Shown here: piece by piece, positions 13,217-20,782 of the stretch
Layout: every line of letters starts with the position of its first letter
Position numbering within the stretch: position 1 is the stretch's first letter
From: Fidelibacterota bacterium UBA2125
GTDB taxonomy: Bacteria; Fidelibacterota; Marinisomatia; Marinisomatales; S15-B10
Direction of reading: 5' to 3'
Length of the DNA: 20,782 bases
Assembly: GCA_002329125.1 (NCBI GenBank)
Contig: DCXX01000017.1
Span: 1-20,782, forward strand
The notes under the pieces: model-generated
What the model was told of the DNA's origin: nothing
Seen by the model: the letters and a program-made list of their open reading frames with translations, nothing else
The model's database searches: none
Translations under genes and position numbers: made by a program

Positions 13217-15097
13217 ATGGACACAAAACTTCTTTGGCTTACACTGTTTGTAGGTGTTTACTGGGCTTACTGTCTTTTCTGGGGTTTTAAGGGAGCTCGA
13301 AGTGCCCGGACTTCAGCCGACTATTTTCTGGCCGGCCGGACAATTAGCTTGTGGGTATTTGTACTAGCTGCCACCGCTACCAGTTTCAGTGGTTGGACAT
13401 TTGTAGGCCATCCCGGGAAAATATTTACTGACGGCCTTTCTTATGCCTTTGCTTCCTTTTATGCTTTAACTATTCCGTTTACAGGAGTTCTTTTTCTTCG
13501 TCGACAATGGGTTCTTGGACGGGCATTCAAATACATTACACCTGGCGAAATGTATAGTGACTATTATGGAGGCAATGCCATTCGTCTGCTGACAGTTTTG
13601 GTGGCTTTTCTATTCAGCGTACCGTACCTCGGTGTTCAATTGAGAGCTTCGGGGGATTTGTTCAATGTGCTTACTGATGGGCTAGTGAGCGTGAACTTTG
13701 GTATGGTTGCCTTGTCGGTGATTGTAGTTATTTACGTGGCGTCTGGTGGACTAAGGTCAGTGGCGTACGTTGATTGCGTTCAATGTGTTCTTCTGGGGCT
13801 GGGGATTTGTATTCTGGGAGGTGTTACCATCCATTTTTCTGGAGGTTGGGCTGGTTTTGTTGAAGGGATGTCAGAGTATGTGCGTGGGGATCTTGCTTCA
13901 AACAAAAGCCTGACACCAGCAGGACACTCGCCAGCTGTGGCGATCCCTGGAAGTATTCAAATGGTGTCGACAGGAAGTAAAGCGACAGGTGGTGCTTGGA
14001 CAGGTATTATGTGTATGACATATATGTTTGCACTTATGGGCATCCAATCTTCACCAGCGTTTTCCATGTGGGCATTTTCAAACAAGACAAGTAAGCCGTT
14101 CCGATGGCAACAAGTGGTGGCATCATCAATTGTGATAGGAATTATTTTGTTCACCTTTACAATTGTTCAGGGGATGGGCGGCCATGTCCTTATTGCCAAT
14201 GGAACACTTGAGAGCGCTAACGATAAGAATCTTGTGCCCCAGCTTATTAATCTTTTGTCACAATCATCACCATGGTTGATGGGGCTTTTGGCGGTTTGTG
14301 CATTGGCAGCCATGCAGAGCACTGGTGCAGCCTATATGTCAACGTTTAGTGCAATGGTGACAAGGGATATTTATAAAAGATACATTGCACCGGAAGCTTC
14401 CGACAGTGCTCAAAAACTTGGGGGCCGGCTAATGGTTATAGTTGTTGCTGGCGCTGCGCTTGTAGTGGCAGCAAAGTCAACTTCAGCCATAGTGATGTTG
14501 GGTGGTCTTGCCGTAGCGTATGGTTTTCAAATGTATCCAGCTCTTATGGGAGTCTGTTATTTCCCATGGCTTACTAAGAAAGGAGTGGTGCTAGGGTTGT
14601 CGGCAGGCCTCATTGCTGTTACATTAACTGATAGAACAGCCGTCTGGTTTGGAGTGCCCTGGGGAGCCTATCCTTTCACAATCCACAGTGCGGGCTGGGG
14701 AATTTTCTTTAACCTATTGGTGGCGCTTGTTGTTTCGAAAAGGACGAACGAAACTTCTGAAGAAAAAGAGTGGAAAGAAAAAAGGCATAGATTTCTTCAG
14801 GCTGTTTCTGGACTGTCGCCCGATGGGAAGAAAAAAGCTTCACTGGCCTGGGGATTAACGCTTGTGTGGTTTTTAGTCGGTTTCGGGCCCTTTGCTACTA
14901 TCGGTAATACACTTTTTTCGGATCCAAACAATCCCGCCACATGGGCCCCGTTCGGCCTGCCGTCACTTTGGGTATGGCAACTTTTGTTTTTGCTATATGG
15001 GATTTTCGTTATGTGGTTTTTGGCCTTTCAGATGGGGTTGTCTGAACCTGTGGACCCAGAGAAAGTTGAGAAGTACCACAAAGAACATTTCAACTAA
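13217..15097 (+). CDS. Sodium:solute symporter (SSS family)
   Basis: A 626-residue inner-membrane transporter with about 13-14 hydrophobic helices. Family marks include SADYFLAGRTISLWVFVLAA near the N-terminus, the GWTFVGHPG helix, VASGGLRSVAYVDCVQ around residue 175-190, which corresponds to the conserved SSS stretch that helps form the sodium site, and ALAAMQSTGAAYMSTFSAMV near residue 370. It should bring in an organic solute with Na+; the substrate (amino acid, sugar, carboxylate or urea-like) cannot be read from the sequence. The C-terminus has extra helices and a charged tail. It is flanked by convergent dusB (24 bp away) and is probably a single-gene unit with its own promoter. Confidence 0.92.
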   Translation: MDTKLLWLTLFVGVYWAYCLFWGFKGARSARTSADYFLAGRTISLWVFVLAATATSFSGWTFVGHPGKIFTDGLSYAFASFYALTIPFTGVLFLRRQWVLGRAFKYITPGEMYSDYYGGNAIRLLTVLVAFLFSVPYLGVQLRASGDLFNVLTDGLVSVNFGMVALSVIVVIYVASGGLRSVAYVDCVQCVLLGLGICILGGVTIHFSGGWAGFVEGMSEYVRGDLASNKSLTPAGHSPAVAIPGSIQMVSTGSKATGGAWTGIMCMTYMFALMGIQSSPAFSMWAFSNKTSKPFRWQQVVASSIVIGIILFTFTIVQGMGGHVLIANGTLESANDKNLVPQLINLLSQSSPWLMGLLAVCALAAMQSTGAAYMSTFSAMVTRDIYKRYIAPEASDSAQKLGGRLMVIVVAGAALVVAAKSTSAIVMLGGLAVAYGFQMYPALMGVCYFPWLTKKGVVLGLSAGLIAVTLTDRTAVWFGVPWGAYPFTIHSAGWGIFFNLLVALVVSKRTNETSEEKEWKEKRHRFLQAVSGLSPDGKKKASLAWGLTLVWFLVGFGPFATIGNTLFSDPNNPATWAPFGLPSLWVWQLLFLLYGIFVMWFLAFQMGLSEPVDPEKVEKYHKEHFN

Positions 15098-15121
15098 TGA
15101 TGAATAAAGTTTAGACGCAGG

Positions 15122-16105
15122 CTAGCAAACCAGTTTTTTTGCAACGTTTTCCAAAACGTTTAATTCCTCCTTCATCTCATCAAGTTCTAGAGCTGTAACC
15201 AGTGCCCGCCTGTGTTTGGCCGCATCGGGAAAGCCTCTTATGTACCACCCGAAGTGTTTCTTCATAAGATTCATCCCCCAACGCTCACCACGGTCTTCCA
15301 AAAGTAGATCCAGATGACGCCGGCAGATTTCTACACGTTCAGTGACAGAGGGCGATACAGGCGGAGATTTGCCATGTAATAGAGCAAGGGAATCTTTGAA
15401 AAACCACGGATTACCGAGCGCCCCACGTCCAACCATAACGGCATCACACCCAGTTTCTTCAAACATTTCAACCACTCGGTAAGGTGCTGAAACGTCACCA
15501 TTCCCGATGACAGGAATAGATACAGCTTGTTTTAACTCTTTGATTAGAGACCAGTCAGCTTTGTCATTGTAAGATTGTACGGCAGTGCGAGGATGGAGGG
15601 TAATAGCTTTTACACCGACCTTTTCCAATCGTTCTCCGGCTTTAGGCACCACGATGGACGTGCTGTTCCAACCAGCACGCATTTTGACAGTTACAGGGAG
15701 ATTCGGGACCGACTGAACCACAGCAGCTGTAATCTCATCCATTAGATGCAAATCTTTCAAAGCCGCGGATCCAGCACCGCGTTTTGTCACTTTTGGGACA
15801 GGGCACCCATAGTTGATATCGAGAATATCGGGTTGAAACTTATCTGCCACGAAACGGGCGGCTTTAGCCATTACTTCAGGAGAATTGCCAAAAATCTGGA
15901 TACCAATAGGCCGCTCCTCTTCTTGAAAACGGATCAGATGGAGCGTTTTCTGGTTTTGGCGAATAATGCCATCGGCTGAAACAAATTCAGAATAAACAAT
16001 CCCAGCCCCCATCTCTTTGCAAAGAATTCGACAGGCATAATCCGTTACCCCTGCCATGGGAGCCAAGAAAACAGGAGACTCAGTATGAATAGAACCAATT
16101 TTCAT
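15122..16105 (-). CDS. dusB: tRNA-dihydrouridine synthase, DusB-like
   Basis: FMN- and NADPH-dependent enzyme (327 residues) that reduces uridines in the tRNA D-loop. The N-terminal FLAPMAGVTDYACR (13-26) is the family start of the TIM barrel. The catalytic Cys101 is in INYGCPVPKV, where most relatives have INMGCP. Further marks are VKMRAGW, HPRT, the FMN phosphate-binding GNGDV, and MVGRGALGNPWFF. The C-terminal helical tRNA-binding part, with HFGWYIRGFP, is complete. The ATG has no clear Shine-Dalgarno sequence. It is divergent from the DUF5020-like gene (127-bp gap). The B-type assignment follows the overall pattern and size; other Dus subfamilies cannot be excluded. Confidence 0.92.
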   Translation of the reverse strand: MKIGSIHTESPVFLAPMAGVTDYACRILCKEMGAGIVYSEFVSADGIIRQNQKTLHLIRFQEEERPIGIQIFGNSPEVMAKAARFVADKFQPDILDINYGCPVPKVTKRGAGSAALKDLHLMDEITAAVVQSVPNLPVTVKMRAGWNSTSIVVPKAGERLEKVGVKAITLHPRTAVQSYNDKADWSLIKELKQAVSIPVIGNGDVSAPYRVVEMFEETGCDAVMVGRGALGNPWFFKDSLALLHGKSPPVSPSVTERVEICRRHLDLLLEDRGERWGMNLMKKHFGWYIRGFPDAAKHRRALVTALELDEMKEELNVLENVAKKLVC

Positions 16106-16232
16106 TAACTGATAGAATTTAGCTTTTACTCACAGTTCAGCTCGATCTAAACTTTAGGAATGATTTTAGACTGGTCTTCAATGAAAAACACAATTGTAAA
16201 ACGTCTATTTCTAGTGGGAGGTTTTTTCTTCT

Positions 16233-16898
16233 ATGAAAGATGAGAGAAGCCTGTTCGTTAGCCTGTTATTTATGCTAACGATAAGTAACGGGCAAAATTT
16301 GCAAATCCACTACGACTATGCTGAAGAGAGGCGATATTTTACCTCTACGCTGGAAATGTACAGGCCGGATGATTTGGGGGCCACATTCTGGTTTGTTGAT
16401 TTTGATTACAACCAACCAGGAAACAAAAGCGCTTCAGTAGGATATTGGGAGTTTGCTCGCTATATGAACTTGTCATTCAAGGAAGGATTATCTGGTACTA
16501 TTCAGTTTAATGACGGGGTGTCGCGATGGGGGCCGCTGGGCCACGCCTGGCTTGCTGGCATTACATACCCCGTTGATTTGAAGATCACCTCTGTTTCAAC
16601 GGAACTTCTCTATCGTGCTGCCTACGGTTCTAAGTCTCCCGACGGACAGTTGACGCTTGTATTCTTTGTTCCATTGCTGGATGGGAAGGTCCACCTGACG
16701 GGCTATGCAGACATTTGGAGTCAGGACAAACTTGACGGGGAAGGCAAAGAAACTGCTGTTATGAGCCAGCCACAGCTGTGGTATTCTCTTTCTCCGAAAC
16801 TTTACGTTGGTGGCGAGGCACGAATTACAAAAAACTTTTTACCCAAAGATGGCTGGCAGTTCTATGCGACTTTTGCATTAAAATGGGAGATGGAGTAA
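16233..16898 (+). CDS. DUF5020-like outer-membrane beta-barrel protein
   Basis: A 221-residue exported protein. A short signal peptide (KDER, then SLFVSLLFMLTIS) is followed by LQIHYDYAEERRYFTSTLEM and WFVDFDYN. The repeated short amphipathic strands, many aromatic residues and a final strand ending in an aromatic and acidic residue (FALKWEME) are typical of a small outer-membrane barrel. The early part resembles DUF5020 proteins, which are distant relatives of the Tsx nucleoside channel; that link is from memory of the family. Shine-Dalgarno GGGAGG (16216-16221) is 11 bases before the ATG, a little far. It converges on the M28 peptidase gene with a 20-bp gap. Confidence 0.7.
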   Translation: MKDERSLFVSLLFMLTISNGQNLQIHYDYAEERRYFTSTLEMYRPDDLGATFWFVDFDYNQPGNKSASVGYWEFARYMNLSFKEGLSGTIQFNDGVSRWGPLGHAWLAGITYPVDLKITSVSTELLYRAAYGSKSPDGQLTLVFFVPLLDGKVHLTGYADIWSQDKLDGEGKETAVMSQPQLWYSLSPKLYVGGEARITKNFLPKDGWQFYATFALKWEME

Positions 16899-16918
16899 AT
16901 GTGCCTGAAGCCAACTAA

Positions 16919-19057
16919 TTACTGACCAGATGATACTACCACGGCATTTAGCAGAGTTTTTTGAACCCTTTGCAGCGATTGTTCTAAAATCACCATCATT
17001 TTCTGGGCTTCGCGGGTGTCACCCTTTTCAATTGCCTCACGGACCCCCGGTAGCGTCTTTACGCCGTACCCCGTATAAAATCCGGGAGCGTATATTTGGT
17101 GTCTGAACCAGGGTCTCCCAGGCAAACCACCGTTATCAGTAAAATTTTCTTCAGCCAAGAGAAGATAGCGGTTCACTTTTTTGATAAGTACTCTATTGGC
17201 CTCAGGATTGCTTAGTAGAAGTTCAATTTGGTTGTTTAACACTATTGATGTAGCGTGGAGCATATCGGTGCTCTTCCGCAAAGAGGAAAAGTCAAGGTGC
17301 TTAGCCATGTTTCTATCTTCACCTTCTTTCTCAACCTCATCAATGTATTGGTGAATGGTTTCCGCAGTGCTGGAATAATCGAAAGGATAAACATTGCTGT
17401 TTGCCATTCTCAGAAGGAATTTCGCAACAAGTTCCGTTAAAGCTATCCCGTACACAAAACCAGGGTCGCCGTATTGGGTGAAAAACCAATGAGTGTCATA
17501 GCGGGAATGATAAATACCATTACCCGAACCAAAACCGAGGTTGATTGAAGGAATTCCCAAATGATCAAGAAAAACAGTATAGTCACTTCCCGATCCAAGA
17601 GCCACCAACCTCACATTTTCATAACTATTATACTTTATAAGACTGCTTTCATTTGAATTTTCTTTCCAAGAATCATACACAGTTCCCTCACTTCCCGGCA
17701 TATCAATATCTTTTGTTAACTGGTTTATAAATGGTTGAAGAGAATGAACCCCGCCAGCACTGAAATTTCCGGCTGTGTAGCTTTCGCGATTTAAATAAAC
17801 GACAACATTACCCTTTAATGTTTCTGCAAATTCTTCACCATACTCCACAGACCCAATCAGTCCATATTCTTCTCCGTCCCAGCTTGTAATAGCGATAGAC
17901 CGTTTGGGGCGGTACCCTTTTTCAGCAAGATTGCCTAACACCCTTCCAGTTTCAAGCAGTACAGTGGCACCGCTAATGGGATCACGTCCGCCGAAGGTCC
18001 ATGCATCACGGTGGCTACCCACCATCACGATTTTTTCGGGTTCTTCACTTCCTCTCAAAATTCCAATAACATTCATAATGGTGCGGAGAGACCAATCAGA
18101 TTTCAATTTTATGTGGATCTTAGCGGGACCCGGACCAATATGATATGTAATAGCTAGGCCACCCTTCCAGGAATCGGGTGCAATAGGCCCTCCAATATTT
18201 CTTAATATTGGCAGGGCATCTCCATAAGAAATAGGCAAAACGGGGATTTTTTGGAGGGTAGGTGCTTTATCGAGAGGCAACCTTTCCACGTTCCCTTTTG
18301 CTGCACGAAAGGGAGTTAGCGGATCACCAGGATACGTGGGCATATCCATAACAGAACCTCTTTGGACGCCCCATTCAGGCCGCCATTTCCCTTTTGGCAT
18401 TACGTCACCCCTCACAAAACCATCATCTTTGGGGTCCGAATAAATGAGACATCCGATTGCGCCATGTTCAGAGGCTACTTTTGGCTTAATCCCTCGCCAG
18501 CTTCGTCCGTATTTTGCTAGTACAATCTTTCCCCGCACGGAAATGCTTAAAGAATCCAGAACCTTATAGTCTTCCGGGAGGCCGTAGTTAACGAATACGA
18601 CCTCACCAGTAACATCACCATCAGCAGCATAAGCGTGATAGGGAGGAAGAACGCCATCTTTGTACAAATCTTGATCCTCCTTATAGGGAGGCTCGACAAG
18701 TTTGAGCTCATACTGCTCGGGGAAAAGGAGAGTTACCTTCCGCTCCACAGGACGAGGGAGAAGCACGTCATAACGGGGTGTATGGACTTCGTCAAAGCCA
18801 AATTCTTTCAATTTTTTGGCGTAATAATTTCCTGCATTGATATTGGCTTCAGTGCCTGCGTGGTGAGGCTTGGCGGTCATGATACGATGATATTCGTTCA
18901 TACGTTTGGGCTGCGCCACACCAAGGCGACGCTCCAAAGCCAATTCATTTGATGTTCCTTTTGAGTTAAAACCAAGAAGTGGCTTTACTTCAGCATCTGA
19001 GAAAGAATTCAACATTATAACGCAGACGACTACAGGTTTTGAAATGCTCGTTTTCAT
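16919..19057 (-). CDS. Exported M28 peptidase, glutamate carboxypeptidase II type
   Basis: A zinc exopeptidase of 712 residues. The ATG at 19057 is preferred over one 18 bases upstream because AAAGGG lies just before it and it begins a signal peptide (MKTSISKPVVVCVIMLNSFS). The protein has the full GCPII/transferrin-receptor plan: an inserted PA domain around residues 130-300, the M28 core, and a helical dimerisation domain from about 590. By spacing from GCPII, zinc ligands are His349, Asp359, Glu397, Glu425 and His517, with catalytic Glu396 in WDGEE. Glu425 stands where GCPII has Asp453. It should remove C-terminal acidic residues or small N-terminal residues from peptides in the periplasm, supplying amino acids. 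It lies downstream of the SulP gene on the same strand, 156 bp away. Confidence 0.93.
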   Translation of the reverse strand: MKTSISKPVVVCVIMLNSFSDAEVKPLLGFNSKGTSNELALERRLGVAQPKRMNEYHRIMTAKPHHAGTEANINAGNYYAKKLKEFGFDEVHTPRYDVLLPRPVERKVTLLFPEQYELKLVEPPYKEDQDLYKDGVLPPYHAYAADGDVTGEVVFVNYGLPEDYKVLDSLSISVRGKIVLAKYGRSWRGIKPKVASEHGAIGCLIYSDPKDDGFVRGDVMPKGKWRPEWGVQRGSVMDMPTYPGDPLTPFRAAKGNVERLPLDKAPTLQKIPVLPISYGDALPILRNIGGPIAPDSWKGGLAITYHIGPGPAKIHIKLKSDWSLRTIMNVIGILRGSEEPEKIVMVGSHRDAWTFGGRDPISGATVLLETGRVLGNLAEKGYRPKRSIAITSWDGEEYGLIGSVEYGEEFAETLKGNVVVYLNRESYTAGNFSAGGVHSLQPFINQLTKDIDMPGSEGTVYDSWKENSNESSLIKYNSYENVRLVALGSGSDYTVFLDHLGIPSINLGFGSGNGIYHSRYDTHWFFTQYGDPGFVYGIALTELVAKFLLRMANSNVYPFDYSSTAETIHQYIDEVEKEGEDRNMAKHLDFSSLRKSTDMLHATSIVLNNQIELLLSNPEANRVLIKKVNRYLLLAEENFTDNGGLPGRPWFRHQIYAPGFYTGYGVKTLPGVREAIEKGDTREAQKMMVILEQSLQRVQKTLLNAVVVSSGQ

Positions 19058-19213
19058 CGCTTTTCCCTTTATCATTTATCTTGAAACCTAACTGATTTTC
19101 TCAAACCCTAGATAAGTTACATTATTAAAATGAAAGAAGCTTCACCACCCTCCTTTGGGAGAAGAACTTTTTAAATAAAGGTTAAAAAAGAAAAGGCAAG
19201 GATTTTTCCACAC

Positions 19214-20782
19214 CTAACGCATTAGAGCCTGGATAGTAGCATTAGATCCTGACAGGCGCTCACTTAACAGTTCCACAATAAAAGTGTGAAGTTCTACAGT
19301 TTTATCAGGTGCTTCAAGATTCATTTTCTTAAAACTTTCTTTGGATAGAAAGAATACCTGGCAGTCTGTGTCAGCGATAACAGAAGCAGACGCATAAGAT
19401 CCTAAATATAGGCTCACTTCCCCAACCACCGTTCCTGGCCCCAGAGTTTTTAGACGGATTTTTTTACCTGTATCTGTTTCCAGCTCTACGGTAATTTTTC
19501 CTGATTCTATAAATGTAATTCCATCAGGGTCTTCTCCTTGTTTAATCATTATTGTTCCAGAAGGAAAGTTTTTGGTTTCAAAAAAATCTGCAATCTGGGA
19601 GAATCGATGCAGGAATGATCCTTTCTTCGTCTTTCTCTCCAACCCGTCATCCTTAGGCAAAACCCGATGTAGAATGTGTTGCTCACACCACTCCAGACCA
19701 TGATCCAGGTCCTGGAAAATCCGGACAATGAGGCTTTTTTCAGCAACAATACCTTCAACATATAATTGAGCCTCCATTTCGTCATTCAGACCACAAAAAA
19801 GGATGTGAAACCCGCAATTCTCAGCCAAGATTTTGAGTTTGTTAAAGCTATTTATTGCTGATGAGTCAAGACCTGTTACATTACGAAAATCAAAAACCAG
19901 ATACTTCAGCTCACCAAGGTTTTGATCTTCCTGCCTTGACTGTACTTGCATTAGCAATCGGTTGGCGGTGCCAAAAAAAATAAAACCCTGTAAAGGCAGG
20001 ATATAAATTTCATTACCATGGTCCTGAAGGATCTCTTTTAAGTGACTGGACCGTTCAACGTTGCTGCTGAAAGTTTTCCCCGATAATTCGTACTTAATTA
20101 CCTCAACCTTGGAGTAATTAATAACAAAAAGGATTATAGACATCAAAAGCCCAAGAACAATTCCTTCTAGAAACCCAACAGATCCTATAACGATTAGAAT
20201 TAACACAATCACCGCATAGTCGGTTTTGTGCAGTCTTTTCCAAGTGTCAAAGAGCCATTCCACCATAAATTCAAGCCCTAGGTTCAATAACAGTCCACCC
20301 AGAATTACTTTGGGAAAAATGGACAACACGTCGGCCCCGAATACCAGTGTAACCATACTAATTACGGCCACAACGATACTTGGCAACCGGCTGCGGGCAC
20401 CTAGATTATAAGACATGGATGTTTCGCTGAGGGTCATGTAACCTGCAGGAGTGCCAGCCATCCCAGCTAGAATGTTGCTGTAGCCAGTTAGGCGAAGCTC
20501 CTTATCCAGGTCAAAATCCCGCTTAACAATTAATTCAAGTCCACTATAATTAAATAAGACCGAAACAGCGTTCAAAACCATCATCGTTGCAATAGCTGGC
20601 AGATGTATAAGAAAAAGATCCCAGCGAAAAAGGGGGACATACTTAAATGGCAAACCGGGAAAAAAACCACCCTTAGGGAATGGACCTAATAGATATCCGT
20701 TTTGTTCTAGGTTAGTAAAGGAAAATCCTAAGCCAAACATAATGATGTAGAACAGCAGGATGCTGCCGAAGAGGATTCCCGG
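19214..20782 (-). CDS. SulP-family anion transporter with STAS and CNB-like domains (5' end outside window)
   Basis: The frame is open to the window edge (14 codons before the first ATG at 20740, starting PGILFGSILLFYII), so the N-terminus lies outside. Counting from that ATG, the second half of the SulP membrane domain covers about residues 45-210 (marks: GTPAGYMTLSETSMSYNLGA and VGFLEGIVLG). A STAS domain follows (about 240-340), with FDFRNVTGLDSSA carrying the conserved serine. The last domain (about 385-500) is CNB-like, with phosphate-binding-cassette region GEVSLYLGSYASASV at 440-454. The protein probably imports sulfate, bicarbonate or another anion with sodium or protons. The usual cassette arginine is absent, so cAMP or cGMP binding is doubtful. 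SulP-STAS-CNB fusions are known in several bacteria. Confidence 0.9.
   Translation of the reverse strand, partial: PGILFGSILLFYIIMFGLGFSFTNLEQNGYLLGPFPKGGFFPGLPFKYVPLFRWDLFLIHLPAIATMMVLNAVSVLFNYSGLELIVKRDFDLDKELRLTGYSNILAGMAGTPAGYMTLSETSMSYNLGARSRLPSIVVAVISMVTLVFGADVLSIFPKVILGGLLLNLGLEFMVEWLFDTWKRLHKTDYAVIVLILIVIGSVGFLEGIVLGLLMSIILFVINYSKVEVIKYELSGKTFSSNVERSSHLKEILQDHGNEIYILPLQGFIFFGTANRLLMQVQSRQEDQNLGELKYLVFDFRNVTGLDSSAINSFNKLKILAENCGFHILFCGLNDEMEAQLYVEGIVAEKSLIVRIFQDLDHGLEWCEQHILHRVLPKDDGLERKTKKGSFLHRFSQIADFFETKNFPSGTIMIKQGEDPDGITFIESGKITVELETDTGKKIRLKTLGPGTVVGEVSLYLGSYASASVIADTDCQVFFLSKESFKKMNLEAPDKTVELHTFIVELLSERLSGSNATIQALMR

Noticed and set aside
16181..16243. Short ORF MKNTIVKRLFLVGGFFFYER overlapping the start of the DUF5020-like gene
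   Set aside because: It has no ribosome-binding site at a usable distance and the main gene already has its own signal peptide; a frameshift in the T run is possible but weakly supported.

Overview
This window reads as ordinary chromosomal DNA from a Gram-negative-type bacterium with moderate G+C, using the standard code (TGA is a normal stop in several genes). The gene set is dnaA, lexA, paired M16 peptidases, feoAB, a lipoprotein acetamidase, an M28 peptidase of the glutamate-carboxypeptidase-II type, a DUF5020-like protein and a SulP transporter with a cyclic-nucleotide-binding-like domain. This would fit a marine Marinimicrobia/SAR406- or Bacteroidota-like organism, but the taxonomic guess is inference only. 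No tRNA, rRNA, CRISPR array, phage or insertion sequence was seen.

Layout. (1) 1-6916, all +: a dnaA leader holding a DnaA box and a short upstream ORF, then dnaA, lexA, a Bcp/PrxQ peroxiredoxin, an isochorismatase-family hydrolase, two M16 peptidases, a dihydrofolate-reductase-like protein and a carboxylesterase. From lexA to the esterase the genes overlap or nearly touch, so they are probably co-transcribed. (2) 6917-9529, +: feoA, feoB and a 49-residue membrane protein with a CxxC motif, preceded by an inverted repeat that would hide the feoA start codon. (3) 9530-9839: no intact gene, but a decayed copy of the esterase 3' end and a good sigma70-like promoter. (4) 9840-11757, +: an acetamidase/formamidase lipoprotein and a short TAXI/TRAP-type binding protein. 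(5) 11828-13054, -: a membrane-anchored SRPBCC-like protein with three copies of a 41-residue repeat. (6) 13217-20782: a sodium:solute symporter (+), dusB (-), a DUF5020-like outer-membrane protein (+), an M28 peptidase (-) and the 3' part of a SulP-STAS-CNB gene (-, cut by the window edge).

The strongest observation is that the bcp gene is interrupted by an in-frame TGA exactly where the peroxidatic cysteine belongs (PG-TGA-TVEA). A perfect 6-bp hairpin with a GUU loop follows 11 nt later. This is best read as a selenocysteine peroxiredoxin with a bacterial SECIS element; a reader that treats TGA as stop would miss the whole gene. It is translationally coupled to lexA, placing a peroxide-removing selenoenzyme in the same transcript as the SOS repressor.

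Other notable points are the three-armed switch-like structure at feoA, the proline-rich leader ORF at dnaA whose stop codon lies in the DnaA box, the GTAC-N7-GTAC direct repeat at the lexA start, the novel-looking 41-residue repeats, a missing arginine in the SulP CNB domain, and an Asp-to-Glu change at a predicted zinc ligand of the M28 peptidase.
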